From Dendrocalamus latiflorus (taxonomy: Eukaryota > Streptophyta > Magnoliopsida > Poales > Poaceae): a DNA stretch of 64,000 nt. The notes below the pieces were generated by a model. That model did no database searches and was not told where the DNA came from. It saw only the letters and a program-made list of their open reading frames with translations. This document shows positions 30,660-42,243 of this stretch, in pieces. Made by a program: the position numbers and the translations under genes. Each line of letters starts with the position of its first letter. Within the stretch, counting starts at the first letter, position 1. The stretch covers positions 4,707,126-4,771,125 of the forward strand of contig CM029610.1 of NCBI GenBank assembly GCA_017311315.1. The letters run 5' to 3'.

Positions 30660-31975
30660 GAGAAAATTGATATGCAGGAGTGGCTTCGATAAAATACCAT
30701 CCTCTATATGTTAATTGTTAAAATGCCACTTAATACATAATTAGCTCTATGATTTGCCCTTTTAGGGGTTTTAACCATTTCTTTTTTATTTTTTATTTTT
30801 TTCCCCACCAAAATTACATGAGAAATGACCCTAATACCCCTGCTTTGCTCAATTGTCCCCGCAGCGGCAGGATAAATGATGTACAAGATTCTATTTGGAC
30901 GGCACCTGGCAAGGCATTTTGAGAATGTTAGTTCTAGTTTCTCATGCATATCCAGATCCAAGTACATGTACATCAAGTCAAGAAAGGCTGGCATCAGATG
31001 CTTCATATGGCTCTCAGCAAATTCATCCATATGTTGTTCCACGATATCTATCTCCTGAGCATTTGCCATTATCTCAATTATCTTATGATACGATGCAACA
31101 TTTGGGGGTATATTCTGTTCCTTCATTTCCTTGAATATATCCAGGATTTCATAGGTTCACCAGCCCGTACGTAAGCCTCCATCGGCAGACATAAGCCTGA
31201 GCAGGAAGCTCAGAACCACGCTGAAGAACTTTATGTCATGTTGCCTCCGTTTCTTCAACATTCCCTTCCTTAGAAAAGGCCCTCATCACTGACACCAGCA
31301 CATCAACACTCTCATCAAACCCAGCTCGCTTCATCTCCTTCCTAAGAGCTACGATCCTTTCTCTATCAATGACATCTTGGTAGCTGTGAAGCCAGATGAG
31401 CCCAGCATAAACATCCTTGTGCAGTCCCTCCCGTCTTACTCACAAGCGCACGGAACAAGGAGTTGTGAAGGCTGAGGCGAGGCTTGTAACCGCCCATCGG
31501 CATCATCCGGCTGAGAAAATTGATACTATGTCTACAGAAAGGGCGGCGGCACAGACGGAACCTGTGTGGGCGGCGGCGGCGGCACCCCGTGGCGGAGGCG
31601 TCCCGTACCGGCGGCGGCGGCCCAAGACCTCGAGCGGGCGCGGCGGCGGTGGCCCGTACCGGCGGGGGTGGCGACGAAGCCCTCCAGGCGGCGCCTTCTC
31701 CTGGAACGACCAGAGAGACAACAGAGAGAATGAGAGATGTGCACGGCCAGCCGCTGCGGGGACAATTGAGCAAAGCAGGGGAATTCAGAAGCAGGGGTAT
31801 TAAGGTTATTTCCCATGTAATTTCAGTGGAAAAAAAGAAAAAGAAATGGCTAAAACCACTAAAATGGCAAATTATAGAGCTAATCATGTATTAGGTGGTA
31901 TTTTAACAATTGCCACCAAGAGAGTGTCATTTTATCGAAGCCACTCCAAAGGAGTGGCATAGTCTCAATTTTCTC
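30660..31975 (-). mobile_element. Pack-MULE with PPR gene fragment
   Basis: Flanked by a perfect 9-bp duplication GATCTGGTA (30651-30659 and 31976-31984), the size made by Mutator-like elements. The terminal inverted repeats are long (about 200 bp) and start GAGAAAATTGA at both ends. Both arms contain the TGGCTTCGATAAAAT, AATTAGCTCTAT and CTTTGCTCAATTGTCCCCGC blocks. The interior carries a PPR gene fragment and a GC-rich first-exon-like piece rather than a transposase. It inserted in the 5' end of the TBCC copy. Confidence 0.94.
30875..31500 (-). pseudogene. Captured pentatricopeptide repeat (PPR) gene fragment
   Basis: Minus-strand pieces read GGYKPRLSLHNSLFRALVSK, DVYAGLIWLHSYQDVIDRER, KEMKRAGFDESVDVLVSVMR, EGNVEETEAT, then (after frame changes) EMKEQNIPPNVASYHKIIEI and FLDLMYMYLDLDMHEKLELT. 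The 35-residue helical-pair periodicity is that of PPR proteins, which bind organellar RNA. There is a TGA in place of Trp after EETEAT, and single-base deletions lie near 31182 and 31148. The captured part starts and ends mid-protein. On the strand shown it is preceded by a GC-rich exon-like stretch (31510-31745) with ACACAG|GTTCCG. Confidence 0.88.
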
Positions 31976-31984
31976 GATCTGGTA

Positions 31985-33130
31985 TCCCAATTTGAAAGTT
32001 TCGTACAGATTTAGGCGTTTAATAAGGAGGACACACCCATAGGTATATGTCTATTCCTTATTCTTTTTAGCGTTTAAAAACTATTTTTCGATTTTTTTAT
32101 AGTAACTAGTTTTTAAACAGAGTATTTTTTTCAAGATAAAGTCTACTAGTTAATTATAGTACATACTTTACTGACTTCATTTATATTAGCGAAAACCGTA
32201 CATAAATTTCTGTTACTCTGTAATATCTCGTAAAATAACCTAAAAACTATAAACCACAGCAAAAAAACTACAGACTACAGCCAAAAAGAACATACCTTAC
32301 GTATCTTTTTTGTAATTGAAAAAAGAACTGTTTCGAGAAGGGAGGCATGCATAGTTCCTTTGCTCAGTTTGTACTTACGCAAGACTAGTCGTTCAAGAGA
32401 AGATTTTGCATTCTGTACGGAAAGAAGATGATAAACCACGCATGGAGGAAATAGTACTTGTCTAGTGATTATTGTATCCAAATCCTGTTTCTAAATCAGA
32501 ATGGAAAATGTGAAGTTAACTACTGATATTTTGCAGTCAGTTCAGAGCATCCCACAACAATATAGTCCTGCAAGTGCCAGGTAATGACGGTCTGCTGCTG
32601 CTAGAGTTATGATGTTCTCTGTAACCAGGTGGACCAATCAACAGGTACTTTAATTTCACTCGGACCATCTTGATCTTACTGTTTCTCCTTAAAAAAAGCA
32701 CCTAATTTCACACCGGAAGATTGATTGAACAATCAATATACCAAGATTGTCCTCATTTACCGACAGTTACAAATTTAGATTAGCACAAAAGTAGTGGTGA
32801 ACATCTCTGAATAGCCTCCTGGCAGCATCCAATAGCTGAGTGTTGCTGCCTTGAGCAGATGGCAGTGCAAAGTGGCACAGTGCTCAAACGACTGTTACTT
32901 AAACAAGACATAGATATATATGCTTCTGAAATTTGTCAAGGCCTACTTTATCACGTGAGAGAAAAAAGATCTTCTGGAGAAAGTTAAGATGCGCAACTTA
33001 ATTAAAAAAAGGTACAAAAACAGTCCATTTCTGTTCTAGAAGGAACCACAAGAGAAATCTAATGGCCTGAAAGATGTTGGGGTCAGTTTCAGAGATATCA
33101 GGTTGTACGTTCTCAACAGTACTATATATC
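31985..33130. other. Intergenic, dispersed repeat at 32090-32300
   Basis: The sequence ATAGTAACTAGTTTTTAAAC at 32100 also occurs near 20680, and the 32215-32270 stretch resembles about 870-930, so an old dispersed repeat is present. No gene recognised. Confidence 0.45.
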
Positions 33131-33330
33131 AGGTGATATTTCTACAGAACAGCAGAAGAGCTCAAGAGACTTGGAAGCAAATTTTGTCCCCCAGAATTGT
33201 ATATTTGCTGATTTGGATGATTGCCAACTACTATCGCAAGAGTGCGTTGAAGCTCTTTGTCAAATTTGTTTCCCATACTCAACAACGTGAATTTCAAGCA
33301 ATGATGGAAGCCAAGTAGTGCTTGTTGGAA
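33131..33330 (+). pseudogene. Exon-like remnant of an unidentified gene
   Basis: After an acceptor-like TTTCTACAG the plus strand reads EQQKSSRDLEANFVPQNCIF followed by ADLDDCQLLSQECVEALCQI, a TGA, then QVVLVGKLIASYSVLK after it in the same or adjacent frame. The amino-acid pattern looks protein-like, but I do not recognise the family. A possible upstream mini-exon lies at 32536-32580 (TTTTGCAG ... CCAG|GTAATG). Low confidence. Confidence 0.3.
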
Positions 33331-34090
33331 AACTGATCGCAAGTTACTCAGTCTTAAAAATGAGGTGACATCACTCTTTTTTATAAAAAAAAAAGATCAA
33401 GTAGCATATATTGAGGTCATCTACTAATTTTCGAAAAATGAAAAAGGAAACATCAAGTATCGGCTTAGTGTATCTATTTCCTCCTTGTCATAGATAGATA
33501 GAGTAGGCTCCTTTTTTCTCTATTTCCAAGCACACGTGCAACAGTATGTATGTTGAAGTTCTTGAGTTAGGGCTGTTAGCCATTAGGATTAAGTGACAAA
33601 TGAATTCGGCAACTAGTATTCATCAGGTAAACGGTGCTTGTTGGGAAGTGTGAACAATTAAGCAAACATTGCTCTCTTAACAGTGTGATTGCAGTACGGT
33701 CTGAACAAGGTTGTCAGAACAAATCCTTTTTTCTTGGAACCCAACCTACCTGTTTGCTGTGCAGTGACCCGGTTGCAGCCACCACATCAATCTCTGATAG
33801 GTAATTGAGAAAGCTTGTGCTGAGAAGTCACTTTGCCCCTGCAGTTGTGTTGATTAACCTGTATCAGTTTCCCCTAAATTAGGGAGCTAGTACTAAGTCT
33901 GCAAGTAATTAATCTTCCTGTTGGCCTTGCGACTGCCGCTAGCCTGCAATGCGTTTGCATCACTTGGTGGGTTTGGCGGCTACCCGCAACATACCCACAA
34001 GCTAACTTGCTTAACTTAGATCTCAAAATAATATCAAAAAAACTGAAAAAAAAACACATTTATACTCAGAAAAAGCATTTTAACAGGTAA
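33331..34090. other. Intergenic, nothing recognised
   Basis: AT-rich DNA without supported features. Confidence 0.4.
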
Positions 34091-34260
34091 TTAGTTGACA
34101 TGAATACTTTAACATACAAAGAAAATTACTGCATCAACACTTAGATGTGCTTCAGAACATATTACACCATCATTTAGTTGACATGAATTCTTCAACATTC
34201 AACCAAAAAAAACTACATCAGCACTTGGAAGTGCTTAAGGACAAATTACACCAACACTTG
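34091..34260. repeat. Diverged tandem duplication, about 2 x 83 bp
   Basis: TTAGTTGACATGAATACTTT (34091) and TTAGTTGACATGAATTCTTC (34174) start two units that also share ACATCAGCACTTGGAAGTGC-like and AAATTACACCA-like ends. About 80 percent alike. Confidence 0.7.
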
Positions 34261-36929
34261 GTAACATTTTAGTTTAGGGTACTTCTTCAATCAGTGTCTT
34301 ACTTTCCATCACAGAAGCCAGAAATCTTCAAATAGAAGTATTGGAAGACTGCTACTGATCAACAAACATTAAGCAATTGAATGGCACTTTATGCTGCAGT
34401 CCAGGATAGAGCATGGTTAGCTGCCTTCTATATCACCTGCCCAGCAGGGAAGCTTAAAACGCACAGACTCGTCAGTTACTGAAAAGTTAAATAACAAACA
34501 AAGAACTCTACATACAGGTCCTAAAGGATGGCATGTCTATATATTTCAGAAGTCAGAACTGAAAAACTGTGAAAGATCGAAGATATCAATTTCTTCTGGT
34601 ATCACATGTTACTTTCTAAATATTTTGTTCCAGTGCAGTAAAAAAAACACAAATGCTTTATGTGATTTTTTCGTTCAGAGGAACTGAACTACTAACAGTA
34701 AGAAACAAACTTTAGATTCCTCATAATTCTACAGCTCTGCCCAGCTGAAAGTTAAGTATTTTATATTCTTATAACGACATGCAGCTGCACGTGGCTTCAT
34801 AACCATTTGACAGACCATTTTTCAGAAAAGATGTCTTGCACAGCAGAGTTTACATTTTTATAGGATGAGACAACATTCCAGGAGACAGCAAAAAGAGCAA
34901 GAAATCACATATGCAATATTTCTCCAAAATATGCTTTACATTTATATTTGGAAAGGGAAGAACGTGTTGGATCCTTGAGGGCTATTTGGTATTTTCTCAA
35001 TTGAGAAAAGAAAAAACAGAAATAAAAGAATTAGAAGAGGGGCCCACCTGTCAGTTGGAGAGAGCAAGGAGATAAGGCAGCCTCGGCTGCTTTGGTTCTC
35101 TCAGCTGTTTCTTTCTCTTGATCGTTTGTTTCTCTCAGCTGGTGACCCAGGCGGCGACTAGGGAGGCAACAACTAGAGAGGCGTCACCGGAGGAGAAGGC
35201 TGGCCCGGGCTCCTTAGAGCCGGCCGTTTGCAGCCACTGCACCGCAACCCCCTGCCTCCTCTATTTAACCCACCTCCTCTTCTTCCTCGGGTATCCCTCT
35301 CTAGATCTAGCTATTGTTCCTCTTTGGTTTCCTTCCTTCTGATCTATTTGTCGTCGGGTTTGGGGAGATTTGGAGCTTGTGTGCCATCTCCTCTTGGAAC
35401 TTTTTCCCTTTGGGTCCCTGTGTGCCCTGTCATCCGGTGAGGCTTTGAAGGGAAACCCGATGGTGAGGAATTGATCTGAAGGAAGAACAAGACCCTGGTT
35501 ACTTTTCATAGCTCTTGAGTGCACTCGGCTAGCGTGCTTTGGTGGTTTTGTGCGGTATTACCTGAACCTCAATTTTGTATTTCAGTGTGTCCCGAATTGT
35601 GAAAGTGGGCATTGTATCTCCGTCAACCCTTGTCTGGTGATTTGCGGCACAACGTGGCAATTGGTTTTCTGGGACAACACCTTTAGGTGTGCCTTGCCCT
35701 GTTCTTCTGGTGGCTTCGATTGCCATCTACTCTGTGAGTATATTTGGTGTGGCTTTTAATTGTGCATTACCTTCAATATGTACTCTACTAGTTGATTTCC
35801 TTCTATTAATTAGTCTAGTACTAGGAGACATTGAATGCAATGCATGACGGCTCAGGTTTTAATTGCTCGATGATGAACTGATACAAGAACTGAAATTATA
35901 TATGACACTGAGTATAGACTAAACTTGAGCTTTCATGTTACTTGCTATTTTCATATTCTGAATAGTTATATCATCCTGTGATACTTGCTGTTCTCGGTAG
36001 AATTTAACTTTTGTTCACTGTGATTAGATTTTGGTCACTGAACTTCATATCTAATTCGGGTATCTAGCTTCAATCTATGATTTTCATTTCTGTTGAATGG
36101 TAGATTGATGATGATGATGCTTTCTTTTGATATACAACAAGTTAGACTTGATGATTTATTTCAGTTTATCTGTTTAGAACAGCAAGTCTTTGTTTTGAGC
36201 TCAAGGTCTGATTTATTATTGTCATATATATTTGGATTACACATTCAAATCAGTACTGAGATTGCCAAAATTAAATCTTATGCAACTAGCCTTCTGAGAG
36301 CAATAAACATCATTCAGAATCTAGCTCTATGCTGGTTTTATTTGTTTTGATGTCTCTTAATATAAGCATATTACCTGGATTAATTGACATGGATGATCTA
36401 CATGTTTACATGTTTATGTTGTCAATTAATTACTGCCTAAATTGTGCATTGATTATTCTAAAATTCTGTTGGAATTAAATATGAATATTTGCTAAAATCG
36501 CAAAATCTACAACAGAATGGACCCATGCATAGACAGGCTCAATACTTTCTCCAACTCACAATTCATCTGTAACAGATGCATTACAAAGTCAAAGATATAC
36601 CAGGCTTCAAAGGCTTAATTGTACAAGAAGTTGACTTAGCATACTTAGAGTTCCTCTAATGTACCCCATCAATTCATCATATAGTCAAGCTAGCCAAACT
36701 AGACTTGAATTTGAATAAGATCTCCCATCAATTGAAAAAAAAATTAACACCAACTAGAGATACAACTAGAGATTAATCCAAACAGAGTTCCATCTTGTAG
36801 AAAAGAAACAACATAGTCTATTTATTTTACAGGCTTAATTCTAGCAACTTGAATAAAAAACAGAGTTCCTCTAATACTAGAGATCTTGAATAAAAACAAA
36901 TCAGAGCACATAATAACCCAAGAACCTTA
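34261..36929. other. Intergenic, GC-richer block at 35030-35760
   Basis: 35030-35760 resembles a plant leader and exon region (CTCTATTTAACCCACC, pyrimidine runs, GTGAGTATAT donor-like ends) but has no recognisable protein. It may be an LTR or captured sequence. The remainder is AT-rich and featureless. Confidence 0.35.
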
Positions 36930-37432
36930 GATTTCTGATCAAGTTCCAAATCCACAATAATGGAACACGCACCTAGATTTTAGCCTTAACGGCAAGAGAG
37001 ACGACGGAGGAGGCCACGCTAGGTCAACAGCTAGGGGGCGATGGTGGAGCAGGAGACAGCTTGGGGAGAGACAATAGAGGGGACAACGCCATCCATGGGT
37101 AGTCAGTGGAGGAGATGGCTGCAGTGACAACGGTGGTGATGGCGTAGGAGGCGGCCATGCGCCAGCGCCGACGATGGGGCGATAGCAGAGGAGGAGGCTG
37201 CATGCCCGCGCCGACGATGGGGCGACATCGAAGGTGGCGACTAGGGTTCGGAGTGAAGCAACGGGGCGATGCATAGGCTACCTGCGATGTTGTGCGACCT
37301 AGCGACCTATGCGGGTGGGCTTGCTTCAAAATACTAACGACTTGGTGTGGATTTTTGCGGACAAGGAAGTGGACTGTTTTTGCAGGGTAGACTAGCGGTT
37401 TAGCGGACAAGCCCATCTGATTTACACCCCTA
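36930..37432 (-). mobile_element. Possible hAT element 5' fragment
   Basis: The right edge reads, on the minus strand, TAGGGGTGTAAATCAGATGG, a hAT-type terminus like the element at 7105. A GC-rich leader-like region follows with Pro-rich frames (37274-36939), as in the hAT at 24287-28489. No partner terminus or transposase was found, so it is probably truncated. Confidence 0.35.
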
Positions 37433-37535
37433 AGTGGTGGGCCTCGGGGAAGCCCATGACAAAAAGCCCAGCAATGTCCTCGCTGGGACCCATACAAGTG
37501 AGTTTTTAAGTGGGCTATCTCATGTTTCACAAAGA

Positions 37536-37735
37536 TGTCGGGTGCGTTTTTTTCGACTACAGCTTACAGCTTTTGGCCCTAGTATAAACACTCATACGAA
37601 CGAACCGAAAACCGATAAACCACTTTTAAAAAGCTACTACAATAAATCATTCTGAAAATAATGACAGTGAATCCATTCTATTCTATTCTATTTTTTTTAA
37701 AAGAAAATCATAAATTAAAAAGAATATATCTATCA
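37536..37735. repeat. Dispersed repeat copy A (CGATAAACCACTTT family)
   Basis: Shares GAACGAA...CCGATAAAC...AAAGCTAC...AAAGAAAATCATAAATTA with 38450-38665 and, in part, with 51885-51990. Probably an old MITE family; ends not resolved. Confidence 0.55.
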
Positions 37736-38038
37736 GATTTTTCGTAAACCTTTGCTTATGCTCCTCTTGCTTGGACATAGCAACAGTGAAACGCAGAGAG
37801 AGGCGTTGCATGGGAGGCATAACGTGACATGACGAGACGTGCGGGCCATAGCGTACGTACGTAGGTATGACTAGGGCGACGACGTCCAAGGTTTATTTGT
37901 CCCGACATGCGTAGTGGACGCGTCCCATCACTCGCTTGTTTCCAAAAATACACACTGATGAGTGATGATCCGTCGCAAGGGTAGGAGCCAGCAATACATC
38001 TCCTACCACCAGGATCCTGAGCTGTGATCGATGCATGC

Positions 38039-38102
38039 TACTGTACTGTACTGTACTGTACTGTACTTCGATACCACGAAGCAGCTCTCTCTCTCTCTCT
38101 CT
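38039..38102. repeat. (CTGTA)5 and (CT)n microsatellites
   Basis: Five perfect CTGTA units at 38041-38065 and a CT run at 38083-38102. Confidence 0.95.
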
Positions 38103-38231
38103 TAAAGATCATCTCTGTGGACTCTGATTCAATAAAGATCAATATGATCTGCTCCACAGCTTTTTTTTAGCTAGAGGTGAAGAATCTGTGGGCTGCGGCA
38201 GAGACAGGTCCAGAGTATAGTTGCCAATGTC

Positions 38232-38306
38232 ATGTGACCCTAAGGTCCAAGTGGATATAAAGACCGAATATTATATCTTTTATCTAAAAAATGTGACCCT
38301 AAGGTC
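38232..38306 (+). mobile_element. 43-bp LINE stub with 16-bp target duplication
   Basis: The 16-bp ATGTGACCCTAAGGTC is present at 38232-38247 and 38291-38306. The 43 bases between read CAAGTGGATATAAAGACCGA... and end TTTTATCTAAAAA. This is the 3' tail of the same LINE family as the insertion at 28712-29822, truncated almost to nothing. Confidence 0.88.
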
Positions 38307-38449
38307 ACATAGTTCATGACAGCACTCTTAGTATGCAAGAGGTCACTTAATATAGAATAAGTGAAATTAGTGTGTGGTGAGCTCGGTGGCCTGGGTGACT
38401 GTTTTTTCTGAATCCGCCCCACGAGGCTTCCATGCATGCATAGAGTATA

Positions 38450-38665
38450 ACGGTTCGTTTTTTCGGCTGTGACTTATGATTTATGTCTATGGTTACAGTT
38501 TGTGCGAACGAATTGAGTGCCGATAAACTAATAAGCTGCTTCGAAAAAATTACCCCAATAAACTAATTCGAAATGAATAGTAAAAAAACTATCATATTTA
38601 TTTGTTTAAAGAAAATCATAAATTATAAGATACAAACCATAAACTAAAAAAATAGATTGAATACT
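38450..38665. repeat. Dispersed repeat copy B (CGATAAACCACTTT family)
   Basis: See 37536-37735; the copy contains TTCGGCTGTGACTTATGATT and GCCGATAAACTAATAAGCTG. Confidence 0.55.
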
Positions 38666-40955
38666 AGCAGCTAGTGGGACAGTAGTGCTTCGTGCTCCGG
38701 TAAATAAACTGGTGTCGCATGGAAAAGACAGCGCCTTTTCATTTGTAACGGCTACTTGGTCACGCATCGTAAATGGCACGTGACATAATACTGTTCACCA
38801 CTCATGGCCTCTTTACTGAGCTGCATCTTCCTCTTTACGAGAGAGAGTATAGATAGAGATATTTATGTGTGATTTTAACTGATATAGATAAAATTAATAT
38901 AATATCTATTATAATAAACTTATATACCCTATTTTAAAAATACATATAATTTAAAAGCTAGTTACCATCAAAAGAAGGTGCCCAACTCAACTCAAAGGCA
39001 CAAACAGTAGCAAGCACCGTCCCTGTTTTCTCCTCGTCACTATGCATGTGGGGGCCTAGCTGAATAAGGCCAAGTTCTCTATTAGTTATTGCCTCTAACG
39101 TGAGAGGCAGCTAGAAAATTTGTATTGAGTACCGCAGTGATGCTATAGGATGGATGTTAAACGATTATTGGCTGATCGAATGTTAGTTAGTTAAACTATG
39201 CATTGTGAATATTCTACTCATATGGTACTTAATATTACTTTATAATTAGTGGCTTTCTTTCCTATTAATTGGTTACTTTACATAATTAGTTATGCAAACA
39301 ACTTATTTATAGAGTGATAGCTATAACAAATACTAACGTTGATAAATAAATCTTAGATATGTGTGAACATATTATTAAAAATGTATAGCTATTCCACAAA
39401 ATTTTCTCAGTATGCCACATGTTTGCATGACAGTTTGTGTACCCTACCATCCGAGAAACACATACGGATTTTAGTACATCTATACTAATTAGTAGGCTAG
39501 TACTGATACTGCCTATTTACATCATATATGGCTTCGAAATTTGTAAGTAAAATATCTCATATAAATACTTAATATTAATTTTGAATCGTTGTATTTATCG
39601 TGATGGTCGTAACAATGTAAACATATATTTTGAGTTAGAAACTAGAGAAGTTCCTACAAGCTAAATAAAAAAAGTATCTTATATAGAGAAAAAAATTGCA
39701 ATGAGGTCCAAATTCAATTAAAACCTAAAGCTATCGGCGGTGCACTAATGTTCATTTGCCAGGCATACAGTCGCTGGTGGGTCTCAAATGTCAGTATACC
39801 TACAATTCCAATTAGTTAGGGTTTTTTTAAACTATTAGACCATAATAGCTAGTGTTATATGAGGAAAACCAAAATATACATGGTTTTCTGTAATTTAGAC
39901 CATAAAACATAGGGCACTGTGCAATTTACTAAAAAAATCTGTCGTGGCGTTTGGAGCGTGTCGAGAGGGCAGGGCATCTGGCACGACCCCTCTGACTGTA
40001 GGCTCGACACGCGACATGATGCGACTTGTTTAAGGAGTACAACAACACAGCAAGGTAAAGGACGTTTTTGGGTACCGTAGTATTAGTATATAATAATTCC
40101 TAGGGACGTGCCAATGGAGGCTAGATCACATGCCGACATGGGGCAGAACGCGTGACCGGCCACCTTGAGAGATATAGCATATAGCTGCAAACTTGCGATC
40201 AACATGAGCTTGATTAGTGTAGATCCGCCATCAAGGGAGATCGATAGATAGATATGCTTATAAAAAGTTTGCCAACAGACTGTGTTAAATGGTAGCTGGT
40301 GGTGGTAGTAATGATGAGTAGGCACAATTGTTTGTTTGTTTGTATGGCTGGCTGGCTAGACCGGAAGGAGCCACCAAGCATTTGTATATATCTTTACTAT
40401 TGTAAAGGAATGAGTTAGTGATTGTAGGTTCATTCTCTTTCAACCATTTTATTCTTTTAACTTCTTATCATTTTTTACTTTTCAACCGATCTGAGCAACT
40501 CTCTTCTATAACACGATTCTCTATAAATTCAATAAGTTCCATTACAACTTACGAACACGTAACTAGTTTTTTTTTTAAAAAAAAAAGAGTAACAGATATT
40601 TGTGTATGGAACTCTACTACCATCACATGGATGGCTACAGTGGACAAGATACCTAGACTGCACACCTAAATGTTAGCTCATTGTGAATGGTATGTGGGGG
40701 CAAAACTGAAGGAAGGGCCGGTCTGTGTAAGGGGATGGAGCGGATGCACGGGTGGTCATGCTACATTTGGGGGGGATGGGCGTGCAGGCGCACGGTATGC
40801 CGTGTCATATATACCAGTTCATTACGCCTGCGCTCGTACTGCTGCAGGTGGTGGACGAAATCATGATGAAATGGGTTCGCGATCTTGGGCTGCCGTACGC
40901 CGAGTGCTTGACCACCCTACCAGCCACTTCCCCGTCCCAGCCGGAAAAAATTTTA
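38666..40955. other. Intergenic; weak exon-like frame at 40752-40950
   Basis: Mostly AT-rich. At 40850 an acceptor-like TGCTGCAG precedes VVDEIMMKWVRDLGLPYAEC, which looks protein-like but is unidentified and isolated, and is followed at once by a Tourist element. The rest has no recognised feature. Confidence 0.35.
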
Positions 40956-41063
40956 GGCCCTGTTTGGAATGCGGGAATTTTTTCTGATTCCTGCGGGAAT
41001 TGAACTGTTTCCTGTAAAATTCCTGCAAAATTCCTGTGAAATTCCTCTGTTCCAAACAGGCCC
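40956..41063. mobile_element. Tourist-like MITE (108 bp)
   Basis: TTA duplications at 40953-40955 and 41064-41066 flank 14-bp terminal repeats GGCCCTGTTTGGAA / GGGCCTGTTTGGAA (inverted). The interior has iterated AATTCCTG words. TTA duplication and these ends are typical of PIF/Harbinger-derived Tourist elements. Confidence 0.88.
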
Positions 41064-41339
41064 TTATTGTGTGATAGTGGTACAGTTTTAGCTAGGTAAT
41101 GAGCCAACCAGACGTTGATATGTGACGCGAAACACTATAGCATAGAAAAACATTGTAGCGCAAAGCTTTTTCTGGAGAGATTTTGATGTGTTTTCCCGTG
41201 ATATATTGTTCTACGGTGTTTGCTACAATGTTTTGTGCCACGTGTCAACACTTGATTTGCTCGTTACATAAAACCAAACTATACTCCCGTTATATAATAA
41301 AATTTTTCCTTTGGCAGGGATCCCTCGGGCCCTACCACT

Positions 41340-41835
41340 GCAGGCTTTCATGTGTTTGGTTGCAAGGACTAGGTGGGACGGGATGGGATGGATCCGTTTT
41401 TGTAGGTGTTTGAATGGGAGATAAGCAGAGTCAAGGACATCCCACTAGGAATATTCCTTGTAGATCCGGGACCAGGTAATCCTCTTTTTTTCATGGGACG
41501 GAGTCATCCCACATGGGATAGAGTCATCCCACCTCTTTGTTTTTTAAGTACTGTTTTGTTTAAATTTTTTTAAAAAAAACTCAAAGGCTTATGTGTAGAA
41601 ACATATCAACAATAGCCTTCAATTTTTTAAAAAAAAACTCAAATACCACACATGTCTCACCTTCATCCTTCCATCCAAACAAAGGATGGGACCATTCCAT
41701 CCCACTTTATCCTTCCAACCAAACAAAAAACAGGGATGACTCTATCCCCCCAACCAAACAAAAAATAGGATCATCCCATACCAAAATCAGGGACAAGACC
41801 ATCCAATCCCACCTTGTCCCTAAACCAAACACAAC
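41340..41835. mobile_element. Fold-back MITE, about 0.5 kb
   Basis: The left arm (TGTGTTTGGTTGCAAGGACT, AGGTGGGACGGGATGG) and the inverted right arm (TGTGTTTGGTTTAGGGACAA, GGTGGGATTGGATGG) form a long imperfect inverted repeat. GGGATG/CATCCC words recur through both arms. Exact ends and target duplication not resolved. Confidence 0.65.
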
Positions 41836-41976
41836 CTTAGTCACCATGTATGTATGTATAGTATTGTATACCATCCTCCACAAGTACACGACAGGAGCGT
41901 CGTTGCATTATCATTCACTTCCACATAGCCGGAGGCGTTGTGACTTGCACGTACTGCATTTCGTAGCTAACAGCTA

Positions 41977-42243
41977 CTCTCTCCGTTCTTTTTTACTTGA
42001 CTTCCTAGAATTAGTGCCGTCAAACGTTTTAAAGTTTGACCACTAATAGATTCAAAACTATCTAAATTGGCTATACGGAAGTTATATCATTAGATTTAAC
42101 GTTACAAAAACACTTTCATAATATTATAATTTTATTAGTATATTTTAGTGTAAAGTTATAAAAAGTAATAGTTAAAGTCGTATCTTGAAGACCATAAAAA
42201 ATTAAAAATATCAATTAAAAAATAACGGAGGAAGCACACGGAG
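41977..42243. mobile_element. Stowaway-like MITE
   Basis: Starts TA|CTCTCTCCGTTC and ends near CGGAG|TA. The interior (AAAGTTTGACCA, GATTCAAAACTATCTAAATT) matches the element at 63389-63639. This is the common grass Stowaway family with CTCCCTCCGT ends and TA duplication. The right end is diverged. Confidence 0.75.
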
